Assembly: GCA_032252755.1 (NCBI GenBank)
Contig: JAVUPY010000052.1
Span: forward strand, 62,001-126,000
From: Terriglobia bacterium
Lineage (GTDB): Bacteria > Acidobacteriota > Terriglobia > Terriglobales > Acidobacteriaceae
Reading direction: 5' to 3'
Length of the DNA: 64,000 bases
Part shown: one piece after another, positions 17,963 to 26,989 of the stretch
Position numbering within the stretch: the stretch's first letter is position 1
Layout: each line of letters starts with the position of its first letter
Translations under genes and position numbers: made by a program
Notes under the pieces: generated by a model
The model's input: only the letters and a program-made list of their open reading frames with translations
What the model was told of the DNA's origin: nothing
Database searches by the model: none

Positions 17963-19444
17963 ATGACATCCGAGTATTCCCAGTTCGCCGAGCTCGCCAA
18001 GACCCACACGCTTATACCCGTGGTGCGCACGTTGCACGCCGACCTTCTCACGCCGGTCTCGGCATTCCTCGCCATCGCCGGGCACGAGACCCAATCGTTC
18101 CTCCTCGAGTCCGTCGAGCGCGGCGAACATGTTGGCCGTTACACCTTCCTTGGCGCACGGCCGTACATGGTGATGACCGCCACCGGCGACGAAATTACGC
18201 TTCAGCGTGGGCGCAAGAAAGAAATCCGCCGTGGACAGATATTGCCCATCGTGCGTGAACTCCTGGGCGAGTACAAACCGGCGCACATTCCCGGACTTCC
18301 ACCCTTCCTCAGCGGCGCTGTCGGGTACATGGCTTACGATGTCGTCCGCCAATTCGAGCGGCTTCCTGACAATGCGAAGCAGGGCGTCAAAGTTCCCGAC
18401 TGCGTACTGATGTTCTTCAATCGCGTGCTCGCCTTCGATCACGTGCGGCACCAGATTCATCTCGTCGTCTCGGCCGATGTGCGCGGCACTACTCCTAAGA
18501 AGGCATACGCACGGGCCACCCGCGAACTCGATCGGCTGCAGAAGCAACTGATCAGCGGGTTGCGGACGCAACGAATCGCACTGGAAGATCGCGCAAGTTC
18601 CGCGCCGATCCGTCCGAACTCGCGAACGAAGCAGGCTGCTTTCGAAAAAGCGGTGGAGCAATCGAAAGAGTACATTGCGGCCGGCGATATCTTCCAAGTC
18701 GTGCTATCGCAGCGCCTGGATTTCCGTCCCAAGGCCGAGCCGTTCGAGATTTATCGCACACTGCGCATGGTCAACCCTTCGCCATACATGTATTACCTGC
18801 GCCTCGGCCCTGACTTTCACATCCTTGGTTCGTCGCCGGAGATGCTGGTGCGCGTAACCGGCAGAAGGATCGAGTACGCGCCAATTGCTGGGACGCGTTG
18901 GCGCGCCGAATCGCCGGAAGAAGACCTTCGCCTAGAGCAGGAATTGCGGAATGATGAAAAGGAGCGTGCCGAACACGTGATGCTGGTCGATCTCGGGCGC
19001 AACGACGTCGGACGCGTCAGCCGCTACGGTTCCGTCCGCGTGACGGATCTCATGCGGGTTGAGCGCTACTCGCACGTCATGCATCTCGTATCTTCCATTG
19101 AAGGCGAGTTGCGCAACGATCTCGATGCGCTCGACGCTTTCGCCTCATGCTTCCCGGCAGGAACTCTTACTGGGGCACCGAAAGTTCGGGCGATGGAGAT
19201 CATCGATGAGCTTGAACCGGTGCGGCGCGGCGTCTACGGCGGGTCGATCCTGTACGCCGACTTCGCAGGCAATCTCGACTCCTGCATTGCCATCCGCACC
19301 ATGGTGTTGAATCGCGGGAAAGCCTACGTGCAAGCGGGCGCCGGGATAGTCGCCGACTCCGTACCGCGCAAGGAGTTCGAAGAATCCATGAACAAGGCCG
19401 GAGCACTGGTTCGGGCGGCGGAATTGGCCGGAAGAAGGAAGTAA
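17963..19444 (+). CDS. trpE: Anthranilate synthase component I
   Basis: The 493-residue chorismate-utilising subunit converts chorismate and ammonia to anthranilate, the first step of tryptophan synthesis. The N-terminal region has the LLESVERGEHVGRYTFLG segment, whose LLES corresponds to the tryptophan feedback site. The C-terminal chorismate-binding domain has IAGTRWRAESPEEDLRLE, DLGRNDVGRV and FPAGTLTGAPKVRAME. Its stop overlaps the trpG start by one base (TAATG), so the two subunits are probably co-translated. The LLES motif suggests feedback inhibition by tryptophan. Confidence 0.95.
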   Translation: MTSEYSQFAELAKTHTLIPVVRTLHADLLTPVSAFLAIAGHETQSFLLESVERGEHVGRYTFLGARPYMVMTATGDEITLQRGRKKEIRRGQILPIVRELLGEYKPAHIPGLPPFLSGAVGYMAYDVVRQFERLPDNAKQGVKVPDCVLMFFNRVLAFDHVRHQIHLVVSADVRGTTPKKAYARATRELDRLQKQLISGLRTQRIALEDRASSAPIRPNSRTKQAAFEKAVEQSKEYIAAGDIFQVVLSQRLDFRPKAEPFEIYRTLRMVNPSPYMYYLRLGPDFHILGSSPEMLVRVTGRRIEYAPIAGTRWRAESPEEDLRLEQELRNDEKERAEHVMLVDLGRNDVGRVSRYGSVRVTDLMRVERYSHVMHLVSSIEGELRNDLDALDAFASCFPAGTLTGAPKVRAMEIIDELEPVRRGVYGGSILYADFAGNLDSCIAIRTMVLNRGKAYVQAGAGIVADSVPRKEFEESMNKAGALVRAAELAGRRK

Positions 19445-20025
19445 TGCGCGTCTTCGTACTCGATAACTACGATTCGTTCACCTACAACCTCGTTCAGTAT
19501 CTGGGCGAGTTGGGCGCCGAAGTCGAGGTGCGTCGAAATGACCAAATCTCTCCCGAACAGATCGAAGAGCTTCATCCCGACCGCATCCTGATTTCCCCCG
19601 GGCCTTGCACTCCGCAGGAAGCCGGACAGAGCATTCCGATCATTCGTCACTTTGCTGCGAAGACTCCAATCTTGGGCGTATGTCTTGGACACCAGGCGAT
19701 TGGTGCGGCGTTCGGCGGTGAAGTCGTTCGCGCTGCAAATCTTATGCATGGCAAGACCAGCGAGATCGAGCACGACGGCCGGACGATCTTCCGCGGCATT
19801 GCTTCCCCAATGACCGCAACTCGTTATCACTCGCTCATCATTTCGGAAGAATCTCTCCCGGAAGACCTCGAGATCAGCGCCCGCACAGTTGACCGCGATG
19901 GGCGCACCGTCATCATGGGCCTTCGCCACCGCAAGTTCCTGGTGGAGGGCGTCCAGTTCCACCCTGAGAGCGTCCTGACTGTCGATGGCAAACAGTTGAT
20001 CGGTAACTTTCTTCGAGGCCGGTAA
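19444..20025 (+). CDS. trpG: Anthranilate synthase component II, glutamine amidotransferase
   Basis: The 193-residue class I amidotransferase supplies ammonia from glutamine to TrpE. The catalytic cysteine is in GVCLGHQAIGAAFGG and the histidine-glutamate pair is in VQFHPESV near the C-terminus. HGKTSEI is the family's HGK motif. The start overlaps the trpE stop by one base. TrpG can double as PabA for folate synthesis in some bacteria; sequence alone does not settle this. No further trp genes follow. Confidence 0.95.
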   Translation: MRVFVLDNYDSFTYNLVQYLGELGAEVEVRRNDQISPEQIEELHPDRILISPGPCTPQEAGQSIPIIRHFAAKTPILGVCLGHQAIGAAFGGEVVRAANLMHGKTSEIEHDGRTIFRGIASPMTATRYHSLIISEESLPEDLEISARTVDRDGRTVIMGLRHRKFLVEGVQFHPESVLTVDGKQLIGNFLRGR

Positions 20026-20158
20026 CCCCTATCGGTAACCACTTTTTCGCGTTACTCCACATTTGGGAACCCCTACCGCGAAACCTCCACTAATTCGTTG
20101 ACATTGTTGAGTATGAGGCCGCATTCTTCTCTCACTTACCAGGTTCTTGGAGGAATTC

Positions 20159-20491
20159 ATGGTCCCGGGGCAGGAACAGAGGGCCACGCGCCGCTTTCCG
20201 CTCAAGTTGCCCGTCACCGTTAAGTCGCCCATCGGCGGCGTCGAAGCGGCGGCGATGACGCGTGATGTCAGCGCTCGCGGTGTCTGCTTCTTCCTTGAAA
20301 CTGCGATCGTTGAAAAGGGATCGTTCATCGAGTTCACGCTTACGCTCCCGCCTGAGATCACGATGACCGATTCGATTCGCGTACGTTGTCGAGGCCGCGT
20401 GGTTCGCGTGGAAAGCACCGCTTACGAGGGCCGCACGGCTGTAGCTGCGCAGATCGAAAAGTACGAGTTCCTCAGCGAGCACAACGCGTAG
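20159..20491 (+). CDS. PilZ-domain protein
   Basis: This 110-residue single PilZ domain has the c-di-GMP-binding signature: an arginine-rich N-terminal RATRR followed by DVSARGVCFF (the D/NxSxxG part). It would act as a cytoplasmic c-di-GMP effector. The start is the ATG at 20159 with GGAGG five bases upstream; a TTG at 20147 overlaps the ribosome-binding site and is unlikely. It stands alone between trpG and a secreted protein, so its target is not indicated by context. Confidence 0.82.
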   Translation: MVPGQEQRATRRFPLKLPVTVKSPIGGVEAAAMTRDVSARGVCFFLETAIVEKGSFIEFTLTLPPEITMTDSIRVRCRGRVVRVESTAYEGRTAVAAQIEKYEFLSEHNA

Positions 20492-20619
20492 TCCCAAATT
20501 TCATCACACGGGTTGAAGGTTCGCCCCCGGAGTAGTTCCCCGCCTGGCTTCGGAAGGCGATTCGTCCACCCACGTGCCCGTGCCTTCCGTCTATTTTTGT
20601 GGTTCAATAGACCCTTCCC

Positions 20620-21525
20620 ATGCGGCGGGTCCTGCTCACCATCGCTGTTTGCGTGTTCGCGTTCACCACGCTGGCAAATGCCCAGGGACCTGTCGGCGAG
20701 GTCTTCGCCTCCGATGCCTCCGTGCATGGTTCGGTAACTCTCGCCGCCGGTGGCGCCCAAGTCATGAGCGGATCGCAGGTCGCTGCTGGCGACCGACCCG
20801 CCCTTCTGAGGCTTGCGCGCGGTGGAACCGTGCGCATCTGCCCAAAGACGATCGTCACGGTATCATCATCGCTAAGCGGACGGAGTCTCCTCTACAGCCT
20901 GAGCAAGGGCCAGATTGAATTCCATTTCGATCTTTCGTCGGAAGCAGATGCGGTACAAACACCCGACTACCGGGTTCAGTTCATTGGCCCAGGGCATTTC
21001 GATCTTGCGATGTGCGCTAACGATCGCGGCGAACTCCGACTGCGCGGGAAGAACAGCAGTGCCGCCATCATTATCAGTGAGATGCTCGGCGACGGCGTCT
21101 ACCAGGCTCCCGCCGGCAGCTCGCTCGATTTCCACGGCGGGTCGGTACGCGACGTGACACCGCCGGATGGCACTCTTTGCGGTTGTGACGAGCCACCGGT
21201 GATCAAACCGGAAATGCCTCCGGTAGAAGTGGCGAAGCAAGAACCTCCCTCACCGCCGGCAGCAGTTGAGTTGCCACCTGAGACCCACGTCCAGGTGGAC
21301 GCACCATTCGTTTACCGCGGTGACGAACCCAACGACGAAATGATGTACACGCTCGCGAAGTTGGGCACCGACGATTCTCTGGTCGCGAAACTGGCACCCA
21401 CCGTTCTACCGCCGAAAAGAGGAGCCAAACTCCAGGCGGTTAGTGACACAGTCCCGCAGAAGCCAAAATCACGCGGGTTCTTCCGTAAGATTGGAAGATT
21501 CTTCGGCAAGATCTTCGGCGCGTAA
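20620..21525 (+). CDS. Secreted FecR-like protein with basic C-terminal tail
   Basis: This 301-residue protein has a clear signal peptide (LLTIAVCVFAFTTLANAQ). A beta-rich domain follows (residues about 25-165) resembling FecR/DUF-type sandwich domains: GSVTLAAGGAQVMSGSQV, LLRLARGGTVRICPKT. A proline-rich linker (about 190-235) leads to a short basic amphipathic C-terminus, FFRKIGRFFGKIFGA, that could bind membrane or nucleic acid. It has no partner sigma factor gene. Function unknown. Confidence 0.55.
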   Translation: MRRVLLTIAVCVFAFTTLANAQGPVGEVFASDASVHGSVTLAAGGAQVMSGSQVAAGDRPALLRLARGGTVRICPKTIVTVSSSLSGRSLLYSLSKGQIEFHFDLSSEADAVQTPDYRVQFIGPGHFDLAMCANDRGELRLRGKNSSAAIIISEMLGDGVYQAPAGSSLDFHGGSVRDVTPPDGTLCGCDEPPVIKPEMPPVEVAKQEPPSPPAAVELPPETHVQVDAPFVYRGDEPNDEMMYTLAKLGTDDSLVAKLAPTVLPPKRGAKLQAVSDTVPQKPKSRGFFRKIGRFFGKIFGA

Positions 21526-21595
21526 GCTCGCTTCAAGAAGCGGGAACAGTCAGTGCGAACGTTTCGCAGCCTTTTTACCCGGCTTTGTTCGCACA

Positions 21596-22144
21596 CTACC
21601 GTTCCTTGTTGCCCGCAGCGTAGACCAGTTCCGTTACCCCGCCTTTGTATTGCTTACACTCAAGTAGTCGAAGCTTCGTCTCCGGAAATCCTGTTGCAAA
21701 CGTTTGTATGCCGCTGCCGATCAGGATCGGGATCACTGCCACTCTGATCTCATCCAGGGCACCTTCTCGCAACGCTTCTCTCGCAAGTTCTCCGCCCCCG
21801 CAGAGCCAGATATCCTTGCCTGGTTTCTTCTTCAATCCCGCGAGCAAGTCCCCCACGCCGTCTGCTACGAAGGTGACTCCATCTCGCTGGCCGGCCGGCA
21901 AGGTTCTTGAGAAGACATAGTTTGCCAGTCCCGGCATTCCGCTCTTTTCCATGCCCATCTTGAGCGCGATCTCGTAGGTCTTGCGCCCCATCAGCACCGT
22001 GTCGACGGTTTTGAAGAACGCTGTCATTCCGAAGTCCTCGCCCGGAACATCTTCCCGGAATCGATTCAGCCAATCCACCGAGCCATTGGAAGCGGCGATG
22101 TAGCCATCCAGGCTCGCGGCAACGGAATATCGCACTTTACGCAT
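21596..22144 (-). CDS. RibD-C/dihydrofolate reductase-like protein
   Basis: About 182 residues of the DHFR-like RibD C-terminal family (YwjB/YyaP-type). The N-terminus RKVRYSVAASLDGYIAASNG, a middle DTVLMGRKTYEIAL and a late DIWLCGGGELARE match the NADPH-binding fold. I start it at the ATG at 22144, ten codons inside the longest frame, because GGAGG lies five bases upstream. These proteins are often annotated as riboflavin or folate reductases, but most single-domain members have no proven substrate. Confidence 0.8.
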   Translation of the reverse strand: MRKVRYSVAASLDGYIAASNGSVDWLNRFREDVPGEDFGMTAFFKTVDTVLMGRKTYEIALKMGMEKSGMPGLANYVFSRTLPAGQRDGVTFVADGVGDLLAGLKKKPGKDIWLCGGGELAREALREGALDEIRVAVIPILIGSGIQTFATGFPETKLRLLECKQYKGGVTELVYAAGNKER

Positions 22145-22281
22145 GACTACCTCCACGGCGAAGCTGGTGGTCACAAATGGTATCGGGAAGCACGTCGTTG
22201 GGCTAGGTCCCCGGAGGCAATTCGTTGGGGGCTTTCCACTCTCGTTATAATCACGACTTCTTCTGATTGAGGCGTGTTTCG

Positions 22282-23490
22282 ATGCGACGCGTAGCCATTA
22301 CCGGTCTTGGTGTCGTTTCGGCGCTGGGCAACAACGTGCGCGAGTTTTGGGACAACCTCTCGCACGGTGTTTCGGGGATCGCGCCGATACGCCAGGTCGA
22401 CTGCTCCCGCATGAAGTTTGGCAACGGGGCCGAGGTCAAGAATTTTGATCCTGCTAATCACTTCGATCCCTCGAAGCTCGCGCTGCTCGATCGCTTTGCC
22501 CAGTTCGCGCTCGTGGCGGCACGAGAGGCCATCCGGGACTCCGGAATCGAATTTGACGCCGAAACGAAGAGGCGGACTGCGATCGTCACAGGTTCGTCGC
22601 TAGGCGGGCAAAGCACGCAAGACGAACAGTTCGTTGAAATTTACCGAAATTCTCGCGACCGTGTTCATCCCTTTACTATTGCTCGGACCATGGCGAATGC
22701 CGGGGCGAGCCAGATTTCGATGGAGTTTGGCATCACCGGCCCTGTCCTCAACATTTCGACCGCATGCTCTTCTTCCAACCACGCCATCGGGAACGCCCTC
22801 TGGATGATTCGTAATGGCCAGGCCGACGTGGCAATCACAGGTGGCAGCGAATGCCCGTTCAGCTACGGTCTGTTGAAAGGATGGGAATCGGTCCGGGTAG
22901 TTTCACCGGATACTTGCAGGCCATTTTCAAAGAATCGTTCAGGCATGATTCTCGGTGAAGGTGGCGCGATGCTCGTGCTGGAAGACTTCGAACACGCCCA
23001 AGCGCGTGGCGCGAAGGTTTATGCGGGGGTCGCCGGGGTCGGCATGTCGTCGGACGCGGGGCACATCATGGCTCCCTCGGCAGATGGAGCAGCCGCCGCC
23101 ATACTACGAACCATCGAAGATGCGGGAATACCGGCGGATGCGATTGGCTATATCAATGCTCATGGTACGGCCACGCCTGCCAACGATTCCGTGGAAACCC
23201 ACGCAATTCGCAAAGCGTTGGGAAACCGCGCGGACAAGTTGGCGGTCAGCTCCACGAAGTCCATGCACGGACATGCGCTTGGGGCGGCAGGCGCCATAGA
23301 GGCGGTCGCCACTGTCCTTGCAATCAAGAACGGGGTGATCCCACCCACCGCAAATTACGATGAGCGAGATCCCGAATGCGACCTGGACTACGTTCCCAAC
23401 ATTGCACGCAAGTTGGCGGTGGAGTATGCGCTCTCGAACTCATTTGCGTTCGGAGGTTTGAACGCAGTGCTTGTCTTTCGCGCCTTGTAG
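22282..23490 (+). CDS. fabF: Beta-ketoacyl-ACP synthase II
   Basis: This 402-residue condensing enzyme elongates acyl-ACP with malonyl-ACP in fatty acid synthesis. It has the catalytic cysteine in STACSSSNHA and the histidines in NAHGTATPANDS and KSMHGHALGAAGA. The start is the ATG at 22282 with GAGG at 22269-22272; an in-frame TTG at 22267 overlaps that site. It ends 51 bases inside the convergent acyltransferase gene. FabF from a non-fab locus next to acyltransferases may provide specialised acyl chains for the neighbouring lipid genes (inference). Confidence 0.92.
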   Translation: MRRVAITGLGVVSALGNNVREFWDNLSHGVSGIAPIRQVDCSRMKFGNGAEVKNFDPANHFDPSKLALLDRFAQFALVAAREAIRDSGIEFDAETKRRTAIVTGSSLGGQSTQDEQFVEIYRNSRDRVHPFTIARTMANAGASQISMEFGITGPVLNISTACSSSNHAIGNALWMIRNGQADVAITGGSECPFSYGLLKGWESVRVVSPDTCRPFSKNRSGMILGEGGAMLVLEDFEHAQARGAKVYAGVAGVGMSSDAGHIMAPSADGAAAAILRTIEDAGIPADAIGYINAHGTATPANDSVETHAIRKALGNRADKLAVSSTKSMHGHALGAAGAIEAVATVLAIKNGVIPPTANYDERDPECDLDYVPNIARKLAVEYALSNSFAFGGLNAVLVFRAL

Positions 23491-24219
23491 CTGCCGGTGC
23501 AGCGCCGCGACATCGGTATGCAGCAGCTTTGCCGCTGTCTTGCGGTCCTTCAAGCCGTCGCGTGATGTTCCGAAGACGATTTGAGCGTGAACGTTGCCTT
23601 TCCCCAGCAAGCCCAGGAAGTGCGTCGCAAAGGTCATCTCTCCCCAATAACAGACATCCCGTTTTGGATCGCCGCCGTCGATCGCGTAGGCGATAGCGGC
23701 TGGCGTGCTTGGAGAGCGGGCGCTGATGGCGCTTTCCAGCAGCGGCGCATGGAATGGAAGAACGGTGTCGCCGCCGGAACTGGTCCCTTCCGGAAATAGT
23801 ACGACACGCATGCAGCTGCGCAGTGCATCCTCGATGGCCTTCGCTGCTCGCACCGCATCCGTCCGGCTCTTTCGATCAACATAGATCGTGCCGCCGTTCG
23901 TCGCAAGACGTCCGAAGACTGGCCAGCTACGCACCTCGGATTTGGCGACGAAAAGGCAGGGGGCAATCGAGGCGTAGCAAAGAATGTCGAGATAACTGAG
24001 ATGGTTCGAGACAATGAGTCCGCGGGCCGGCATTGAGCCCTCTGTGGAGACCGTTACACCGAGGCTGGCGAGAACTCCCCGGCAGGACTCAGTCAACCAC
24101 TCGGCACGTTCCGGCAAACCGGGTGGCTGCTTCGCGGTCCTGATTCCCCGGTTAAATTCGCGAAATGATTTATGAATTGCGTGCGCGAACATGGAGCCGC
24201 GCCGCAGACGCTTCCTCAT
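23440..24219 (-). CDS. 1-acylglycerol-3-phosphate-type acyltransferase, OlsA-like
   Basis: This 259-residue PlsC-family acyltransferase has the catalytic motif NHLSYLD (NHX4D) near residue 93 and the phosphate/lipid motif FPEGTSSGG. It lies ten bases downstream of an OlsB-like N-acyltransferase gene. In ornithine-lipid pathways OlsB makes lyso-ornithine lipid and OlsA, a PlsC homologue, adds the second acyl chain. The pairing supports that role, but ordinary phosphatidic acid synthesis is possible. Its 3' end overlaps the convergent fabF by 51 bases. Confidence 0.82.
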   Translation of the reverse strand: MRKRLRRGSMFAHAIHKSFREFNRGIRTAKQPPGLPERAEWLTESCRGVLASLGVTVSTEGSMPARGLIVSNHLSYLDILCYASIAPCLFVAKSEVRSWPVFGRLATNGGTIYVDRKSRTDAVRAAKAIEDALRSCMRVVLFPEGTSSGGDTVLPFHAPLLESAISARSPSTPAAIAYAIDGGDPKRDVCYWGEMTFATHFLGLLGKGNVHAQIVFGTSRDGLKDRKTAAKLLHTDVAALHRQLQGAKDKHCVQTSERK

Positions 24220-24229
24220 GGCCTATACA

Positions 24230-25030
24230 CTAACGCAGGAAGCGCGTTTTTGCCGCCGCCGACATCTTCTCGAAATCGAGCACGGTAAGGAAATCGATCG
24301 TCTTGAACTCGCGGTCCAGACCAGGCGTACCGCAAATCTGAGACCCAACAGCGAGATAGGCCCGCAACAACCGCGGCACTTTCGCACCTGGCTTTGGGGA
24401 CCCTAACGGCATCGAAAATTCTGGTGTCGGCACAGTCTGGAGTTCCGGGTCAGACTGGAACATCGTCAGCTGCTGGTGCACAGACCAACCTTCGCCGGGA
24501 TCCTGCGACGTCAGAGATGAGCAGCCGAGCAGGTAGCGCGCATCGAGGGTTTTGGCATAGATGACCAGTCCGCGCCACAGCAGATTCAGAACTTCGAAGC
24601 TGCGGTGATTGCGCTGAATGCACGCCCGGCCAAGTTCCACTATTTCGGCTCGCCTCGACTCGAATGGCGTCAGCACAAACTCACGCTCGCTGTAATAGCC
24701 AAGGTTCGCCGCCGCTGTAAGGCCGGACTGCACACGATAGGTTCCGACCACTTCGCCGGTGATCCGATGCTGCACGTACAAGTGGTCGCAAACCGAGTCG
24801 AACTCGTCCTTGTCTTCGCCGGTGGCGAATGACGCGTCCAGCCCCTCGTTCAGTTCGAGGTTGAAGACTCGAAAGCGCAGGCGATAGATCGCCGAGCGCT
24901 CCTCGTCGCTAGCGGCGAGCAGAACACTGTACTGCGGGCAGGCTGCCAGTTCTCGGGGATTCCTGGGTGTAACGACTGGTAAGGCCAGAGACTGTGATGT
25001 GATGGGGCCTGAGGGTGCCGCTGTGGTCAT
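24230..25030 (-). CDS. olsB: OlsB-type N-acyltransferase (ornithine lipid synthesis)
   Basis: This 266-residue GNAT-fold protein of the OlsB/hemolysin-like acyltransferase class has YRLRFRVFNLEL, a charged CDHLYV strand, GEVVGTYRVQ, and the signature VELGRACIQRNHRSFEVLNL followed by YLLGCSSLTS. OlsB transfers 3-hydroxyacyl chains from ACP to the alpha-amino group of ornithine. A PlsC-type gene follows at ten bases, matching an olsB-olsA pair. A GGAG lies six bases before the ATG at 25030. The amino acid acceptor could differ, as in N-acyl amino acid synthases. Ornithine lipids often replace phospholipids under phosphate limitation. Confidence 0.78.
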   Translation of the reverse strand: MTTAAPSGPITSQSLALPVVTPRNPRELAACPQYSVLLAASDEERSAIYRLRFRVFNLELNEGLDASFATGEDKDEFDSVCDHLYVQHRITGEVVGTYRVQSGLTAAANLGYYSEREFVLTPFESRRAEIVELGRACIQRNHRSFEVLNLLWRGLVIYAKTLDARYLLGCSSLTSQDPGEGWSVHQQLTMFQSDPELQTVPTPEFSMPLGSPKPGAKVPRLLRAYLAVGSQICGTPGLDREFKTIDFLTVLDFEKMSAAAKTRFLR

Positions 25031-25370
25031 TCCGGTCTCCGACGGCGTGAGTTGGCGGAACTGGGCTGAGTGTAAAACGAACTCTTGGCCTGGTTCTCAT
25101 TCGTGACGCGCATTTCACGGGCTTTTCACGTCCGTGCAACCACAACTTCACGCCACGTTCACAAACCGTCTCTTCCGCAACCTCTGGATACTTTGGTTCG
25201 CACGATATAGGCTAATCCACCAGAGTTCCGAAACCCAGAGTACCCTGAAGCGGGTGCCCTGACATCACACAAAGGTACATGTCACTTGCTGGTCATGCGC
25301 CGTGGATGATCTAAGAATGCCTATTTTCTGAGCCTTGGGGCCGGGCTGACCATCTGATAATGCAGGAGAT
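25031..25370. promoter_or_regulatory. Divergent intergenic region olsB/cysE
   Basis: The 340 bases separate the divergent olsB-like gene and cysE and must contain both promoters. I see no coding frame with a convincing ribosome-binding site and no strong -35/-10 pair. GCAGGAG just before 25371 is the cysE ribosome-binding site, with a short spacing to the ATG. Confidence 0.4.
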
Positions 25371-26138
25371 ATGGGATTTTTCGAGTCAATGCGCGAAGAC
25401 ATAGGCTCGGTATTCGAGCGCGACCCGGCAGCTACGTCCGTGTTTGCGGTACTCCTATGCTACCCGGGAATCCACGCCCTCTGGGTGCATCGGTTCAACC
25501 ACTGGTTATGGACGCACAACCTCCGGCTTCTTGCGCGTTGGGGATCGCAGATTGCGCGATTTTTTACCGGCATTGAAATTCATCCGGGAGCGCGCATTGG
25601 ACGGCGGTTATTCATCGATCATGGGATGGGAGTGGTGATCGGCGAGACAGCGATTGTCGGGAACGACGTTACGCTTTACCAGGGCGTGACGCTCGGCGGA
25701 ACCGGCAAAGAGAAGGGCAAACGACATCCCACGCTTCTCGATGGAGTCTTCGTCGGCAACAATGCCAACATCCTTGGCAACATCACCATCGGCGAGAACT
25801 CGCGGGTCGGCGCTGGATCGGTGGTGCTGAGGGACGTCCCGCCGAATTCCACGGTGGTTGGCGTTCCGGCGCACGTGGTTTATCGCGACGGCCAGCGCGT
25901 TCTCATCACCGATCCCCGTGATATCCAGGACCCGCTGTCAAACGTGATCGTTGCGCTGGCGGAACGCGTGAACGAAATTTGCGACAAGCTTGGAATCATG
26001 GCGGCTGAGTCGGAAGCGGTGCGAAGAGAAATTTCGGCGGTTCGGGCGCTCGCTACCGAGGACGAAGAACGGGAGCAATATCGACAGAATCAGTTGACAG
26101 AGTCCGACGCCCTTCACAATTTCGGCGGTGGAATCTAG
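25371..26138 (+). CDS. cysE: Serine O-acetyltransferase
   Basis: This 255-residue enzyme makes O-acetylserine from serine and acetyl-CoA, the entry to cysteine synthesis. An N-terminal helical part leads to left-handed beta-helix hexapeptide repeats with the motifs [32 protein letters not shown] and [19 protein letters not shown]. The C-terminal 55 residues are charged and helical. The family normally forms a complex with CysK and is feedback-inhibited by cysteine. There is no adjacent cysK. Confidence 0.93.
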   Translation: MGFFESMREDIGSVFERDPAATSVFAVLLCYPGIHALWVHRFNHWLWTHNLRLLARWGSQIARFFTGIEIHPGARIGRRLFIDHGMGVVIGETAIVGNDVTLYQGVTLGGTGKEKGKRHPTLLDGVFVGNNANILGNITIGENSRVGAGSVVLRDVPPNSTVVGVPAHVVYRDGQRVLITDPRDIQDPLSNVIVALAERVNEICDKLGIMAAESEAVRREISAVRALATEDEEREQYRQNQLTESDALHNFGGGI

Positions 26139-26262
26139 ACCAGACCTATCCTCGAAGCCACGAATGCACCGTGAGTACTCACCGAGGTACACCGACCGCC
26201 GATTGCGCCAGTTCAACACGGTCGAGAGTACAATTCTGCAAAATCCTATCGGAGGATAGACA

Positions 26263-26913
26263 ATGAAGAGCCTGGCTCGCTTCGTTGCCGCTGCACTGCT
26301 CGGAGTGCTCGCAAGTTCAGCGGCATGGGCACAGTTTGGAAATACCCGCCCGAATTCCGGCGCGTGTTTCTATGTTGATTACAATTTCCGCGGCGAGTCC
26401 TTCTGCATGAATGCGGGACAAGAAGCCGCCAGGTTACCACCGGGGTTTGGTGACAGGATCCGGTCGATACGCGTTTTCGGCCGCGCACAAGTGACATATT
26501 TCAATGATTCCGATTTTGGGGGCGCGAATGGCACAACCTCCAGCGACATCAATGACCTTCGCCAGTTCCCGCTTCCCAATGTGCCGAGCAAGAATTGGAA
26601 TACGCGAATTTCGTCAGTGCGAGTTAGCGGCGGGCAGGGGAATTGGGATCGCGACCGAGGACGGGATTATGACTATCGGGGCGGCGCCCGAGATGATCGT
26701 CGGTGGCACAGCAACGATCCCATAACTACGGTTACCTGCGCGTCAGACTACGACCGCGATCGTGACTGGTGCAGAACTCCGGGGCGGATCAATAGCGTCC
26801 GTCTGGTTGAGGAGAACGGGCGTCGTGACTGCATCTGGAATCAGACCTTTGGGATTGATAATGGCCGCCTGTGGACCTCACGGGGGTGCGCGGGAACATT
26901 TGAGGTCAGATAG
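26263..26913 (+). CDS. Secreted crystallin-like / peptidase inhibitor I36-type protein
   Basis: This 216-residue protein has a signal peptide (LARFVAAALLGVLASSAAWA). Its beta/gamma-crystallin-like motif is ACFYVDYNFRGESFCMNAG...LPPGFGDRIRSIRVFG, the pattern of streptomycete inhibitor family I36. The second half is arginine/aspartate-rich with YDRDRDW repeats and four cysteines that may form disulfides. A GGAGG lies seven bases before the ATG. It is followed by a good intrinsic terminator. Possibly an envelope or protease-inhibitor protein; exact role unknown. Confidence 0.7.
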   Translation: MKSLARFVAAALLGVLASSAAWAQFGNTRPNSGACFYVDYNFRGESFCMNAGQEAARLPPGFGDRIRSIRVFGRAQVTYFNDSDFGGANGTTSSDINDLRQFPLPNVPSKNWNTRISSVRVSGGQGNWDRDRGRDYDYRGGARDDRRWHSNDPITTVTCASDYDRDRDWCRTPGRINSVRLVEENGRRDCIWNQTFGIDNGRLWTSRGCAGTFEVR

Positions 26914-26941
26914 GGATCCAGAAGTTGATGGGCGAGTCATG

Positions 26942-26968
26942 AGACGCCAGCAATTCGCGCTGGCGTCT
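26942..26968 (+). terminator. Intrinsic terminator after the crystallin-like gene
   Basis: A perfect 10-bp stem (AGACGCCAGC / GCTGGCGTCT) with a 7-base loop is followed by TTCTCTCGTTCTT on the plus strand. It lies 28 bases after the stop of the secreted protein gene and 21 bases before the end of the convergent permease gene. On the minus strand it could also help end the ABC operon. Confidence 0.75.
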
Positions 26969-26989
26969 TTCTCTCGTTCTTCGAGCCAT

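Noticed and set aside
20021-20040. Direct repeat GGTAACC-N6-GGTAACC at the trpG end as an operator
   Set aside because: Short, partly inside coding sequence and with no gene directly controlled; likely chance.
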